A DNA stretch of 64,000 nt from assembly GCF_030247185.1 (NCBI RefSeq), contig NC_080570.1:149824641-149888640 (forward strand), given 5' to 3'. The position numbers and the translations under genes were made by a program. The notes beneath the pieces are model-generated. The model was not told where the DNA came from. It ran no database searches and saw only the letters and a list, made by a program, of their open reading frames with translations. Source of the DNA: Malaya genurostris. Lineage: Eukaryota; Arthropoda; Insecta; Diptera; Culicidae. Below are positions 8,962 through 18,870 of the stretch, piece after piece. Within the stretch, counting starts at the first letter, position 1; each line of letters starts with the position of its first letter.

Positions 8962-10821
8962 TTACACTTGTATATCAATGTGTTTAAGGTACTGGTATAT
9001 GAGAAGCATATATAAACTATCCCGACTCGCCAACACATCCCGAACTGGAACCTCAGGCGGTCTACCTCGGGCCCTTAGGGAGTCCTTTAATAAAGACCTG
9101 GCGTCAGAATACTCCGTACACGTCCATACGACATGCTCGATGTCCTGATAACCGTCACCACAAGCGCAGAGACCGCTCTCCACGATTCCAATACGCCGGA
9201 GATGCGCGTTGAATGTGTAATGGTTTGACATGAGCCGAGACATCACACGAATGAAGTCACGACTCACGTTCATCCCCCTGAACCAAGGTTTCGTCGATAC
9301 CCTAGGGATAATGGAATGTAGCCATCGTCCCAGTTCGCCATTGCTCCATGAAGTTTGCCAACTTTCGAGAGTTTTCTGACGAGAGATACTGAAAAATTCA
9401 TTGAAGCAGATTGGTCTTTCATAAATGTCACCTTGTAATGCGCCCACCTTAGCCAATGAGTCTGCCTTTTCATTGCCTGGAATGGAACAATGCGAAGGGA
9501 CCCAGACTAACGATATTAAATAAGACCGTTCAGATAAAGTTCGCAAGTGTTCCCGTATTTTCCCCAGGAAATATGGGGGATACTTTCCTGGCTTCATTGC
9601 CCGGAGAGCTTCTATTGAGCTTAGACTGTCCGTGACAATGAAGTAATGGTCTTTGGGCAAGGTTTCAATGATCTCGAGGGTGTACTGAATGGCAGCTAGT
9701 TCTGCGACGTAAACTGAAGCTGGATCACTGAGTTTGTGAGAAGCGGTGATGTTTTGATTGAAGATGCCGAAACCTGTGGACCTGTTGATGTTTGAACCGT
9801 CAGTGTAAAACACCTTTTCACAGTTGACTGTTCTAAATTTATTATAAAAAATATTTGGGGCCACTTGAGGGCGCACGTGATCCGGGATTCCACGAATTTC
9901 TTCTCTCATGGATGTGTCGAAAAACACAGTAGAATCAGAAGTATCCAAGAAATGAGCACGATTGGAAACAAACGAAGAAGGATTAATATTCTGAGCCATG
10001 TAATCAAAATACAAGGACATAAAACGGGTCTGAGAATTGAGCTCGACAAGCCTTTCGAAGTTTTCAATCACCATCGGATTCAAGATGTCGCATCGGATTA
10101 GCAATCGATATGAGAGATCCCAGAATCGGTTTTTCAACGGTAAGACGCCCGCGAGTACTTCGAGACTCATCGTATGAGTCGACTGCATGCAACCTAAGGC
10201 AATACGCCAACAACGATACTGAATTCTTTCCAGCTTGATGAAATGAGTGTTCGCCGCGGATCGGAAGCAAAAGCATCCGTATTCCATCACGGACAATATC
10301 GTTGTTTGGTATAACCTGATCAGGTCTCCTGGGTGGGCACCCCACCATGATCCGGTTATTGTACGAAGAAAATTGATTCTCTGTTGGCATTTTTGTTTCA
10401 GATACCTAATGTGACATCCCCAGGTGCCTTTGGAGTCGAACCAGACCCCGAGATATTTAAATGTGAAGACCTGAGCTATGGTTTCACCCCCTAGTTGAAG
10501 CTGTAATTGTGCTGGTTCTCGCTTTCTTGAAAATACGACCAGCTCAGTTTTCTCCGTAGAGAACTCGATACCCATTTGAAGAGCCCATGTCGACAAGTTG
10601 TCGAGGGTATCTTGTAATGGTCCTTGGAGATCGGCAGCTTTGGGTCCTATAATAGACACAACGCTGTCGTCGGCAAGTTGTCTTAGCGTGCAAGATGTGT
10701 TGATACATTCATCAATGTTGTTCACGTAAAAGTTGTATAAAAGGGGGCTTAAGCATGAGCCCTGAGGAAGACCCATGTAACTGAATCGTATTGTCGACAA
10801 ATCACCATGCGCGAAATACAT
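8962..10821 (-). CDS. Retrotransposon ORF2, C-terminal part: reverse transcriptase and RNase H
   Basis: 619 aa in the same frame as 10825-12642, separated by the TAA codon and one Tyr codon, so the Met at 10821 is internal. Reverse transcriptase motifs: GLPQGSCLSP (residues 17-26) and the catalytic box LADDSVV (49-55) with both Asp, followed by the thumb (FKYLGVWFDSKGTW). RNase H follows at about 335-465 with D341 (FYTDGS), E374 (YVAELAA), D398 (VTDSLSSIEA) and D454 (GNEKADSLAK), plus H444. The C-terminus has a Cys/His cluster (C552, C554, H563, C568). No further stop or frameshift is seen, so the copy decayed recently. Product names in databases may say jockey-type polymerase, but jockey elements lack this RNase H. 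Confidence 0.9.
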   Translation of the reverse strand: MYFAHGDLSTIRFSYMGLPQGSCLSPLLYNFYVNNIDECINTSCTLRQLADDSVVSIIGPKAADLQGPLQDTLDNLSTWALQMGIEFSTEKTELVVFSRKREPAQLQLQLGGETIAQVFTFKYLGVWFDSKGTWGCHIRYLKQKCQQRINFLRTITGSWWGAHPGDLIRLYQTTILSVMEYGCFCFRSAANTHFIKLERIQYRCWRIALGCMQSTHTMSLEVLAGVLPLKNRFWDLSYRLLIRCDILNPMVIENFERLVELNSQTRFMSLYFDYMAQNINPSSFVSNRAHFLDTSDSTVFFDTSMREEIRGIPDHVRPQVAPNIFYNKFRTVNCEKVFYTDGSNINRSTGFGIFNQNITASHKLSDPASVYVAELAAIQYTLEIIETLPKDHYFIVTDSLSSIEALRAMKPGKYPPYFLGKIREHLRTLSERSYLISLVWVPSHCSIPGNEKADSLAKVGALQGDIYERPICFNEFFSISRQKTLESWQTSWSNGELGRWLHSIIPRVSTKPWFRGMNVSRDFIRVMSRLMSNHYTFNAHLRRIGIVESGLCACGDGYQDIEHVVWTCTEYSDARSLLKDSLRARGRPPEVPVRDVLASRDSLYMLLIYQYLKHIDIQV

Positions 10822-10824
10822 GTA

Positions 10825-12642
10825 TTATTCGGACAACAGATTATACAAAAAGTTATTCAAAATTGGTGAAAGACCATGCTGATGCAACTTCTCAGATAGG
10901 ATGTTTATGGAAACTGAATCAAAAGCCCCCTTGATGTCTAGGAAAACTGACGCCATTTGTTCTTTACGAGCAAATGCCATTTGAATTTCGGTTGAGAGCA
11001 ACGCAAGACAATCGTTCGTTCCTCTGCCCCTGCGGAAGCCGAATTGTGTATCTGAAAGTAAGCCATTAGTCTCAACCCAATTGTCTAGACGAAACAGAAT
11101 CATTTTTTCGAACAATTTCCGGATACAGGAAAGCATAGCAATCGGCCGATACGAATTGTGATCGGAGGCTGGTTTCCCTGGTTTTTGAATGGCGATAACT
11201 CTTACTTGTCTCCAGTCATGTGGGACAATATTATCCTCAAGAAGCCTATTGAATAAATTCAATAAGCGCCTTTTGGCAGAGTCAGGCAAATTTTTCAACA
11301 AGTTGAATTTGATTTTGTCTAACCCCGGAGATTTATTGTTACACGATAAAAGCGCAAGTGAGAACTCGAGCATCGAAAAAGGTGTTTCGTTTCTGTTTGA
11401 TGAAGCGACGCGCATGATTGTCTGTTCCGGAACAGAGTCAGGACATACTTTTTTAGCGAAATCGAATATCCAGCGGTTAGAATATTCCTCGCTTTCGTTT
11501 GTGGTGTTTTTGTTGCGCATTCGTCGGGCTGTGTTCCAAAGAGTGCTCATTGATGTTTCTCTCGATAATCCGTCTACGAATCGACGCCAATAACCGCTTT
11601 TCTTCGCTTTAATCAAGCTTTTCATTTTAGCGTCTAATGCCGCGTAGTTTCTGAAATTATCAGGTGTTCCGTTTTTCCTAAACTCGACAAATGATGAAGT
11701 TCTCTCCGCGTTTAATTCTGAGCACTCTTTGTCCCACCACGGGTTGGGGGGACGGATGTTAGTTTTCGCGCCGGGTACACGTTTCGTCTGAGCTTGAGTC
11801 GCGGTGTCGAGAATCAAGCCAGCCAAAAACGTGTACTCTTCCTCCGGAGGAAGTTCTTGTGTTGTTTCTAGATTCTCAGATATCAAATTTGCGTAGCATT
11901 TCCAATCAATGTTTCGTGTGAGGTCATACGAAACATTGATTGTTTCCGATGGTCTTAATCCGGTGGCGATTGAAATTACGATAGGCAGATGATCGCTACC
12001 GTGGGGATCAGGGATTACCTTCCACGTGCAACCCAACCGTAGCGATGTCGAGCAAAGGGATAAGTCTAGCGCACTTGGTCTTGCTGGTGGTGCAGGAATT
12101 CGTGTCATTTCTCCCGTATTCAAGATTGTCATATTGAAGTTGTCGCAGATATCATGGATCATAGTTGATCTGTTATCGTCGTGAAGACAGCCCCATCCCG
12201 TACCGTGTGAGTTAAAGTCTCCTAAAACCAACGTCGGTGCGGGAAGAAGCTCTATGATATCATTGAGCCGCCGATGCCCAACCGAGGCTCTTGGAGGAAT
12301 GTAGATGGAAGCAATGCAAAGGTCCTTGCCTTTGATTGTAACATGACATGCGACAACTTCAATACTTGGTATCGAGGGGAGGTTAATGCGATAGAAAGAA
12401 TAGCACTTTTTGATCCCCAAAAGTACTCCTCCATAGGAATCATCTCGATCCAGACGAATAATGTTAAAATCGTGGAAGTTTAAGGGTATTTCAGAAGTTA
12501 GCCAAGTTTCGCACAATGCAAATGCGTCACATTTCAGATTATTTACTAGAAATTTGAAAGGATCTATTTTTGGGATGATACTTCTACAATTCCACTGTAT
12601 AACAGTGATTGTATCCGTGACCTCGGTGGGTGTCTTAGCCAT
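10825..12642 (-). CDS. Retrotransposon ORF2, N-terminal part: AP-type endonuclease and start of reverse transcriptase
   Basis: 605 aa from ATG 12642 to a TAA at 10825-10827. Residues 12-225 form an apurinic-like endonuclease that nicks the target: N18 (QWNCRS), E45 (CETWL), D142/N144/H146 (GDFNSH), D193 (SALDLSL) and D217/H218 (GSDHLPI). From about residue 470 the reverse transcriptase begins (YRPIAMLSCIRKLFEK, then FGFRRGRGTNDC), with motif A FLDIKGAFDSV carrying D569. The TAA interrupts the domain between motif A and the GLPQGSCLSP block. The same frame continues after one Tyr codon into the 8962-10821 segment, so this is a single nonsense mutation in a protein of about 1226 codons rather than two genes. 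Without read-through only the endonuclease and a partial polymerase would be made. Confidence 0.9.
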   Translation of the reverse strand: MAKTPTEVTDTITVIQWNCRSIIPKIDPFKFLVNNLKCDAFALCETWLTSEIPLNFHDFNIIRLDRDDSYGGVLLGIKKCYSFYRINLPSIPSIEVVACHVTIKGKDLCIASIYIPPRASVGHRRLNDIIELLPAPTLVLGDFNSHGTGWGCLHDDNRSTMIHDICDNFNMTILNTGEMTRIPAPPARPSALDLSLCSTSLRLGCTWKVIPDPHGSDHLPIVISIATGLRPSETINVSYDLTRNIDWKCYANLISENLETTQELPPEEEYTFLAGLILDTATQAQTKRVPGAKTNIRPPNPWWDKECSELNAERTSSFVEFRKNGTPDNFRNYAALDAKMKSLIKAKKSGYWRRFVDGLSRETSMSTLWNTARRMRNKNTTNESEEYSNRWIFDFAKKVCPDSVPEQTIMRVASSNRNETPFSMLEFSLALLSCNNKSPGLDKIKFNLLKNLPDSAKRRLLNLFNRLLEDNIVPHDWRQVRVIAIQKPGKPASDHNSYRPIAMLSCIRKLFEKMILFRLDNWVETNGLLSDTQFGFRRGRGTNDCLALLSTEIQMAFARKEQMASVFLDIKGAFDSVSINILSEKLHQHGLSPILNNFLYNLLSE

Positions 12643-13981
12643 CGAAGGATACGATCGCTGAAAGAAGGGGCCATTTTGCAGTCAACTGCTTCAAGAATGT
12701 TTTATCTGTAGGAATAAAAGCCATTATCAGGCTTTTAAGAGGTTCAGAAATATTGAAAGTAGACATGATCCAGTCCACAATATCAGAGAATTTAACAAAC
12801 CCAGTATTTGGTAAATTTTCTGACTGATCTTTAGGGACTTTCGGGGGTTTTGAAGTCCCAGGAAGTGATGGAAATTCTTGCTCGGAATTTAATTTTCCAA
12901 GGCCTGGAGCTTTTTTCTCTGGTTTTTTGCCATCACTACCAGTTGTTGTAATTTTTCGGAACCCATCAGAGGACATCTTCGAACCCTTACTAGGGAGCTT
13001 TTGAGAAGATTTATTTCTTCTCTTTCTAATTGATGAGCTATGAGGGACAGCCGAAGATGTACCTTCGAGGGGGTCATCATATTCGCTCTCGTCAGTTGAC
13101 AAGTAAGCGTAAGGATTTTCGGTAGGTGGCGTAGCACATTTCAACATTTCTGCAAAAGAGCGTTTGGAATGTTGCTTAAGTGAACGCTTCATTTTATCCT
13201 TACGCAATTTGTACACGGGACAATCAGAGAGGTCATGCGGCCCCTCCTTACAGTAGAGACACTTTTCATTGTCTCCACTGCAGGAGTTATCCGCATGACT
13301 CCCTCCACACTTTATACACCGGGATTTATTGCAACAATGGGATGCTGTATGTCCAAATTGTTTGCAATTGGTGCAGTTCATGACCCGCGGCACAAAAAGA
13401 CGAACAGGTAAACGGACTCGGTCCAGGAGGACGTAATTAGGCAAAGCCGAGCCAGCGAAAGTCACCCGATACGAGTCTGATGGGATATAGGACTTAGTCC
13501 CATCCTCAGCGGTCGATACTGAACGCAATTGCTTGCAGTCCAGTATCTTAACGTTCTTGAGTAGGGGGTTTTTAAAACCGCCTGCCCCATGCTTAAGAAC
13601 GTCCTCGCAAGTCAGACTCGGATCGGTGATCACGCCGTCTATCTCGACTTCACGAGCTGGTACGTATACGCGATACTCCCGCGTGAAATGCTCACTTCGA
13701 ACGATCTCATTAGCCTGTTTTGCACTGGCTAACAAGACCCTAAGCTTGTCCGGGCGTACTTTCTCAATTTTTTGTACAGTATTGTGTCGCGAGGACAGGT
13801 CATTAGAAAGTTTTAGAAGGTTCAATTTTTTACCATTCGCTTTGGTCCGGATGTAAACCGCATACGGTCCGGCCGAGAGTGCAAGCCCATCGGGATAGCT
13901 TCTAATGCGAGATTTATTGCCATCAGAAGCATCCATTTGATCATCTAGGGGAAGGTCAGGCAATTCTGTGCCTTTTGTCAT
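12635..13981 (-). CDS. Retrotransposon ORF1 (Gag-like nucleic-acid-binding protein)
   Basis: A 448-aa intact frame. ORF1 proteins of this group bind the element RNA and form the ribonucleoprotein used for retrotransposition. Three zinc knuckles are visible: C203-C206-H211-C216 (CX2CX4HX4C), C222-C225-H229-C234 (CX2CX3HX4C) and C241-C244-H249-C254 (CX2CX4HX4C). The preceding 200 residues contain KLNLLKLSNDLSSRHNTVQK and HFTREYRVYVP, an RRM/Gag-like region typical of I-element ORF1. The C-terminal part is charged and Ser/Lys-rich, probably disordered. The ATG at 13981 follows a roughly 500-nt leader, and the stop overlaps the ORF2 start by 8 nt, suggesting coupled reinitiation. No disabling change is seen. 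Confidence 0.9.
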   Translation of the reverse strand: MTKGTELPDLPLDDQMDASDGNKSRIRSYPDGLALSAGPYAVYIRTKANGKKLNLLKLSNDLSSRHNTVQKIEKVRPDKLRVLLASAKQANEIVRSEHFTREYRVYVPAREVEIDGVITDPSLTCEDVLKHGAGGFKNPLLKNVKILDCKQLRSVSTAEDGTKSYIPSDSYRVTFAGSALPNYVLLDRVRLPVRLFVPRVMNCTNCKQFGHTASHCCNKSRCIKCGGSHADNSCSGDNEKCLYCKEGPHDLSDCPVYKLRKDKMKRSLKQHSKRSFAEMLKCATPPTENPYAYLSTDESEYDDPLEGTSSAVPHSSSIRKRRNKSSQKLPSKGSKMSSDGFRKITTTGSDGKKPEKKAPGLGKLNSEQEFPSLPGTSKPPKVPKDQSENLPNTGFVKFSDIVDWIMSTFNISEPLKSLIMAFIPTDKTFLKQLTAKWPLLSAIVSFDG

Positions 13982-14488
13982 GGCACGGAAATGTGTCCGT
14001 GCGGGTAAATATTAGGGGGCAATAAAAATCTAATGGTACTGAACAACAGGGAAAAAGAAAAAAATACTTAGCTTTAGCTCTCGAAGGGTGATCGGCCGAC
14101 AAGGCCCGGTCCTGGGCAACCGGTGAATATTCCAGTTCAATAAAGTGCAAAAAACCTCTTTGAGGAAAAAGCACTTTGTTTTTAGTCTCTCACTACACTG
14201 TCCAATGAAACCAATCTTTTTATCACTATATATATTTATCACTGTTTCTAATGTACAACGATATATACGCAGCGCCCAGCGCTGGCGCTGGCTAACGGTA
14301 CCACACGCAGTGCTTCTTTACACAAGCTCACAGTCGGCCTTGAGAACGGATTAATTAGAACTATCACTCGACCGCACTGATGCAGACAATAGAATACGGA
14401 ATGACCTTGATAACGGAATAGAACAATTCACCACGCGATTGGAGAAAGCAGAATTTACGTCCGATCGATCCGATAGTCACGGCACGAA

Positions 14489-14502
14489 TGACTTCCGGTT
14501 CA
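14489..14502. repeat. Probable target-site duplication, right copy (retrotransposon B)
   Basis: tgacttccggttca, identical to 8352-8365. It is followed by satellite S1 continuing in register. Confidence 0.65.
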
Positions 14503-15035
14503 TTAATATTCGTTCAAAACACTTGCATTATGGAAATTTTCGGAATGGATTTGCTGTGTAGGTACCGGAAAACGGTGTTTTTTCCTTGATGAGTAGATGT
14601 CGGAAAACGATGTTTGAGGTGGGTTAGAATTCCAAGATGGCGGCTTCCGGTTTATTTGCAATCGACTTCAAGCATCGTTTTTGGACTTCTACTCATCAAA
14701 GCCGTTCCGAAAATACCCTTATTGTAAGGGTTTTAAAGGAATAACGATAAACCGGAAGACGCCATCTTGAAATTCTAAACCACATCAAACATCGTTTTTG
14801 GACTTTTACTCATCAAATCCATTCCGAAAATACCCAAATTTTAGAGGTTTTCATGCAATATCAATGGACCGGAAGTCGGCATCTTGAATTTCGAAACGAC
14901 TCTAAGCATTGTTGCCGGGCACCTGTTCATCAAATCAGTTCCAAAAATTGTAATGGCATTCAAGAGTTATGAATAAACCGGAAGTGTCCATATTCAAGGT
15001 TTATAAAAAAATCGGAAGCCACAATCTTGGATTTA
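14503..15035. repeat. Satellite S1, tandem units
   Basis: Repeated units contain cttccggtttatt (or its complement aaaccggaagtcgccatctt), ggatttgatgagtagatgtc and tcggaaaacgatgtttgagg. Units are about 105-140 bp and change orientation within the array (reverse to about 14660, forward afterwards). No coding content. Confidence 0.75.
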
Positions 15036-15039
15036 ACGG

Positions 15040-15990
15040 TTCGATGAAATAGCTCTTTCAGCGAAAAGGTATTCGACGAATCGACCTTCGGTGAGATGAC
15101 TCTTTAGGTAAATGACTCTTTGACAATTTTACGATTCGATGAAATGGCTCTTTCAGCGACGAGGAATTCGACGAAACGATATTCAGCGAGATGACTCTTT
15201 CAGCGAAAAGGTATTCGACGAAACGACATTCGGTGAGATGACTTTTTCGGTGAAATAACTAACGATTTTACGATTCGATGAAATGGCTCTTTCAGAATTT
15301 AGAATCAATTTAGAACCACCTCGAACATCGTTGTTGAACTTCTTCTCATCAAACCCGTTCCGAAAAAAACCCACATTGTAGGGTTTGCTGGGAATAGCAA
15401 TAAACCGGAAGTCGCCATCTTGGAATTCGAAACGATTTCAAACAACGTTTTCCGACATCTACACATCAAATCCGTTCCGAAAATGTCCATATTCAAGGTT
15501 TATAAAAAATCGGAAGTCACAATCTTGGATTTAACGGTTCGATGAAATGGCTCTTTCAGCGAAGAGGTATTCGACGTAACGACATTCGGTGAGATGACTC
15601 TTTCTGTGAAATAACTCTAACGATTTAACGATTCGATGAAATGGCTTTTTCAGCGAAAAGGTATTCGACGAAACGACATTCGGTGAGATGACTCTTTCGG
15701 TGAAATAACTCTAACGATGTAACGATTCGATGAAATGGCTCTTTCAGCGAAGAGGTATTCGACGAAACGACATTCGGCGAGATGACTCTTTCGGTGAAAT
15801 TACTCTTTAACGATTTAACGATTCGATGAAATGGCTTTTTCAGCGAAAAGGTATTCGACGAAACGACATTCGGTGAGATGACTCTTTCTGTGAAATGACT
15901 CTAACGATTTAACGATTCGATGAAATGGCTCTTTCAGCGAAAAGGTATTCGACGAAACGACATTCGGTGAGATGACCGTCTCGGCGAAAC
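15040..15990 (+). repeat. Satellite S2, 92-97 bp tandem array
   Basis: The word acgattcgatgaaatggctc recurs near 15131, 15268, 15537, 15629, 15722, 15819 and 15912, giving a period of 92-97 bp in the right half. Each unit is built from sub-repeats resembling ttcg-n-tga-ratg (attcgatgaaatgg, ttcgacgaaacg, ttcggtgagatg, ttcggtgaaat). A block of satellite S1 interrupts the array at about 15290-15535. No coding content. Confidence 0.85.
15290..15535 (+). repeat. Satellite S1 block inside satellite S2
   Basis: aaaccggaagtcgccatctt, acgttttccgacatctacac and the other marker words of S1 appear between two stretches of S2. On both sides S2 resumes with aatcttggatttaacggttcg-type junctions. Confidence 0.7.
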
Positions 15991-16009
15991 ATTATTCGGT
16001 GAAATGTTT

Positions 16010-17330
16010 CTGACCCCCAGAATTCAGGTAAAGTATCACAGTTCCAGTTCCCAAAATTAATTTCAGATCCAAAATTCGATTGCCGAAATTCAGTTCTGGA
16101 ATTCAATTTCAGTTCCCGGATTCAGTTCCAAAATTCAGATCCTTAATTCAAGCCCAGTATTCTGAAAATAACTGATTTCTGCACTCGAGTGCTGGATTAG
16201 GGTTCTGGATTCTGAGTTCAGGCTTAGAACAGAATTCAGTTCCCAAAAATCTGTTTCAGATTTCAATTATAGTTCCAGAACTCAGTTCTTGTCACAGAAC
16301 TCAGTACTAGGAATTATTTAGGTCTAGAATGTTCCGCAATCAGGTCCAATTAAAGAGTTCAGTTCCAATGCTCAAATCCAGATTCAGAATTCAGTTTTAG
16401 TTGCAAAAATTCAGTTCCAGAATTGAGTTTCAAAATTGAATTCGAGAATTTTCAACCTGAACTCAGAAATAGAACTCTAGAGCTTGTACTGAATTCCTAG
16501 CCGGAATTCTGGGACAAAATATCAGGTTCTGATCAGGATCCTGATCCTGAATTCTGTTTCAGAATTAAGTTTCATAATTCATATACAGAAACCAGTGGTA
16601 GAATTCTGGCACTAGATCTGAGCTCTGCACTTGAATTTGGAGCCAGGATTCGGGAACTGAAATGTAAGTTTTGACTAGAATCCAGCTAGGTTCAGAGTTT
16701 AGTTCCAGTGCAGTTCAGGTACTAGATTTTCGATCCCGGCCAGATTCCAGGTTCAAAATCCAGTTGCTGGATCCAGACCCGGAATTCGGTTCAGTTGTGG
16801 CCATGCAATGATTTCTGTAAGCTAAAAATCGACTGCGAAGTCTGTTGAAATAGAAAGGCCAAATTCCACAAAAGGAATGTAGTGCCACAACTTTACTTTT
16901 TTTTCTAGAATTGTGGATCTCCATTTAGAACTTCCGGACTGCGATTTTGGACCAAGACCAGAATCAGATTCTTCTCCAGAAATCAAGGTCCTGAATTCAG
17001 TTCTAGTGCTCGTTTTCAAAATTCAGTTTCGAAATCTCGGTCCAGAATTCAAGTGCTGGTCTCGATTTGTCCCATGGATCTGAACTTGAGCATGGACCTA
17101 TCATGGAACTTGTCCAGTTTCAGATTCTGATTCAAGTCTTGGGCCTGAACCTGGAGCTAAACTTATCATATTACTGATTCAGGTCCAGGCCCTGGTTTGG
17201 ATGGATCGGGAAGTTCCAGTTCCAGGTCATGAAAACTGAAACTGGTGTCGAACCTGAACCTGGATTTTTCGTTCAGATCCAGTAATATAGTAAAACCAAA
17301 TCCATTTTAGATCTAAACTTGGACCAGTAA
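16010..17330. repeat. Low-complexity gaattcagttcca array
   Basis: Roughly 12-13 bp degenerate words (aattcagttccagaattcag) alternate with gaactgaatt- and cctgaatt-type complements for 1.3 kb. Short arrays of the same words occur at 24160-24310, 28290-28610, 40080-40680 and 50490-50740. The open frames within (16715-16924 and 16822-17019 minus) are by-products. Confidence 0.8.
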
Positions 17331-17521
17331 TATGATAATTCCACGTTCAGCTGCTTCTTCGTATGCGAGGTCTCGTCAGGTCAAAGAACTTGCACAATAT
17401 TTTAAATTTGGTAGGAATATGTTTGTCGCCAATAAGTCATTCTTTCGTATAGATGCACCGTTACAATTCTGGAAGCGAAGCAATTCAAATGGCAAAATTT
17501 GCACAATTTACTAATACGAAC

Positions 17522-17850
17522 GATTATCCATATTCGAAAGTGCGAAAAAGGCATGTCAGTTTTACTCGTATCCACGCCATCCAGCCATGTCTCTGACATT
17601 ACCCACCCACCATTTTTTTTCTCGGGTATATCCTATGTGGACGAACCTGTTCCATATTGTTAAATGAATTTGATCCAGTTGGAACAAAGAGAAGAGATAA
17701 GCGAAGGGAAGAGAGATTTGAGAAGGTAGTTGACGAAACTAATCTCATATTTAAAAAAAAAGGCGGGTGGGTAATGTCACAGACCTAACTGGAGAACGTG
17801 AATGCGAGTAAAACTGACTAGCCTTTTCTACACTTCTGAATATAGATAAT
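17522..17850. mobile_element. Fold-back MITE (family F)
   Basis: The left arm (from about 17522) with gtcagttttactcgtatcca and tgacattacccaccc is inverted at 17755-17850 (gggtgggtaatgtcac, gcgagtaaaactgac). Arms are about 90 bp with a loop of about 145 bp. Fragments of the family recur at 44487-44545 (cagttacgtctctgacatta) and near 39942-39960 (taactggagaacgtgaatac). Non-coding. Confidence 0.8.
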
Positions 17851-18810
17851 AGCATTCATAGTATTAGTATCTGTCTGTCACTATTACGTTAGTATTATAA
17901 CGAAATAGTTAAAATTCTTCATGGTGGAATTAAAGGAAACTTTCATTTTTTTTTTCAAAAAAATAAAAATCCAAAACTTCGGCCCCCGCATTCAGTTGGG
18001 GTCAATCAATTTTCGTTCCCTGGCATCGTATAGCCAATGAACTGGAATTTTTTTTTCTTCTTTCATTTCGGGTTCAGTTTCGGTCAACCGCGTTAGCCGA
18101 TAAAGCAAACACAGCCCAGTCCTACGATATTACTTTGATAACTGGTCAACCGGTACCGAGTGAATTTAGTCAACAAACTCCAGCCAATACAAAGTTTGTT
18201 ATTTACAGTGCCAAAATTACAAGTTTCACAATAAAAAGTCCACCATTTCGTTGTTGATTCACCGACTGGAATAATCACACACACACACACACCCACACAC
18301 AGGTAGTTGTCAGAGCAAGTAAAAAGATAGCGTAACGCCAAGTAAACAATTCCACCAACAGTGCACGGTTTTACCGAAAGCCACTTCCTTTGCCAAACAC
18401 CGGGGGTTACGAGAAATTTCGAAACTATCGTTCCGTTCCAAGCTCAATGTAAATTTGGACAAATTGTTTTACTTTCTAATCAAAACACGGTAGCACTGAG
18501 ATATCATAGCAATCTTCCCGACGCCACCACCGCCAACCCCCCATCCCCGGTGAAAAGGCATAAGGGGCGGGATTTGTAATCCGAAAGAAAAACCCTACCA
18601 AATTAAATCGGGTCGCCCGTTTCCATTAGGGAAAGTATATACGCGGAATTGCATGCAACCTACTACCACCACCCTCAACATAGTACCACCCTGTGCTGTG
18701 TGGCTAAACGAGAGAGATGTTCGTTTTATTGTTTTTGCTCTAAATCAATTCTGATTCTAATCAGTTGTAGGGGTTCGGGTTAAAGTTTTTATTATTTTAT
18801 TTATTTTTCG
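17851..18810. other. Mostly single-copy DNA with a CA microsatellite
   Basis: A CA run lies at about 18275-18302. The interval 18350-18720 has more balanced base composition than its surroundings and shows no repeat I recognise. No coding frame has a recognisable motif. Confidence 0.35.
18275..18302. repeat. CA dinucleotide microsatellite
   Basis: An acacacac run with one interruption (cacccacacac). Confidence 0.85.
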
Positions 18811-18870
18811 TAGTTTCGTCTTCGACTCATCAGCTCATGTTGAACAGCCACGCCACTCAGCCATTTCAAG
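18808..18870. repeat. Hairpin repeat family H, end fragment
   Basis: tttcgtcttcgactcatcag followed by catgttgaacagccacgcca matches one arm of the family H elements at 24995-25200 and 40990-41260. The opposite arm is missing. Confidence 0.6.

Larger units (their letters stand above)
8366..14488 (-). mobile_element. Near full-length I-type non-LTR retrotransposon (copy B), 6.1 kb
   Basis: On the minus strand the order is a 5' UTR of about 507 nt, ORF1 (13981-12635), ORF2 (12642-8962) and a 3' UTR of about 596 nt. The 14-mer tgacttccggttca borders both ends (8352-8365 and 14489-14502). The flanks together rebuild an uninterrupted unit of satellite S1, so the element appears to have landed in that repeat. 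ORF1 and ORF2 overlap by 8 nt. RNase H after the reverse transcriptase, and a zinc-knuckle ORF1, fit the I clade. ORF2 carries one nonsense codon, so this copy is probably not autonomous. The 3' end has no clean poly(A) tail, so the exact left boundary is less certain. Confidence 0.85.

Noticed and set aside
15040..15990. CRISPR-like regular array
   Set aside because: Units are tandem with no unique spacers, and the genome is eukaryotic; it is a satellite.
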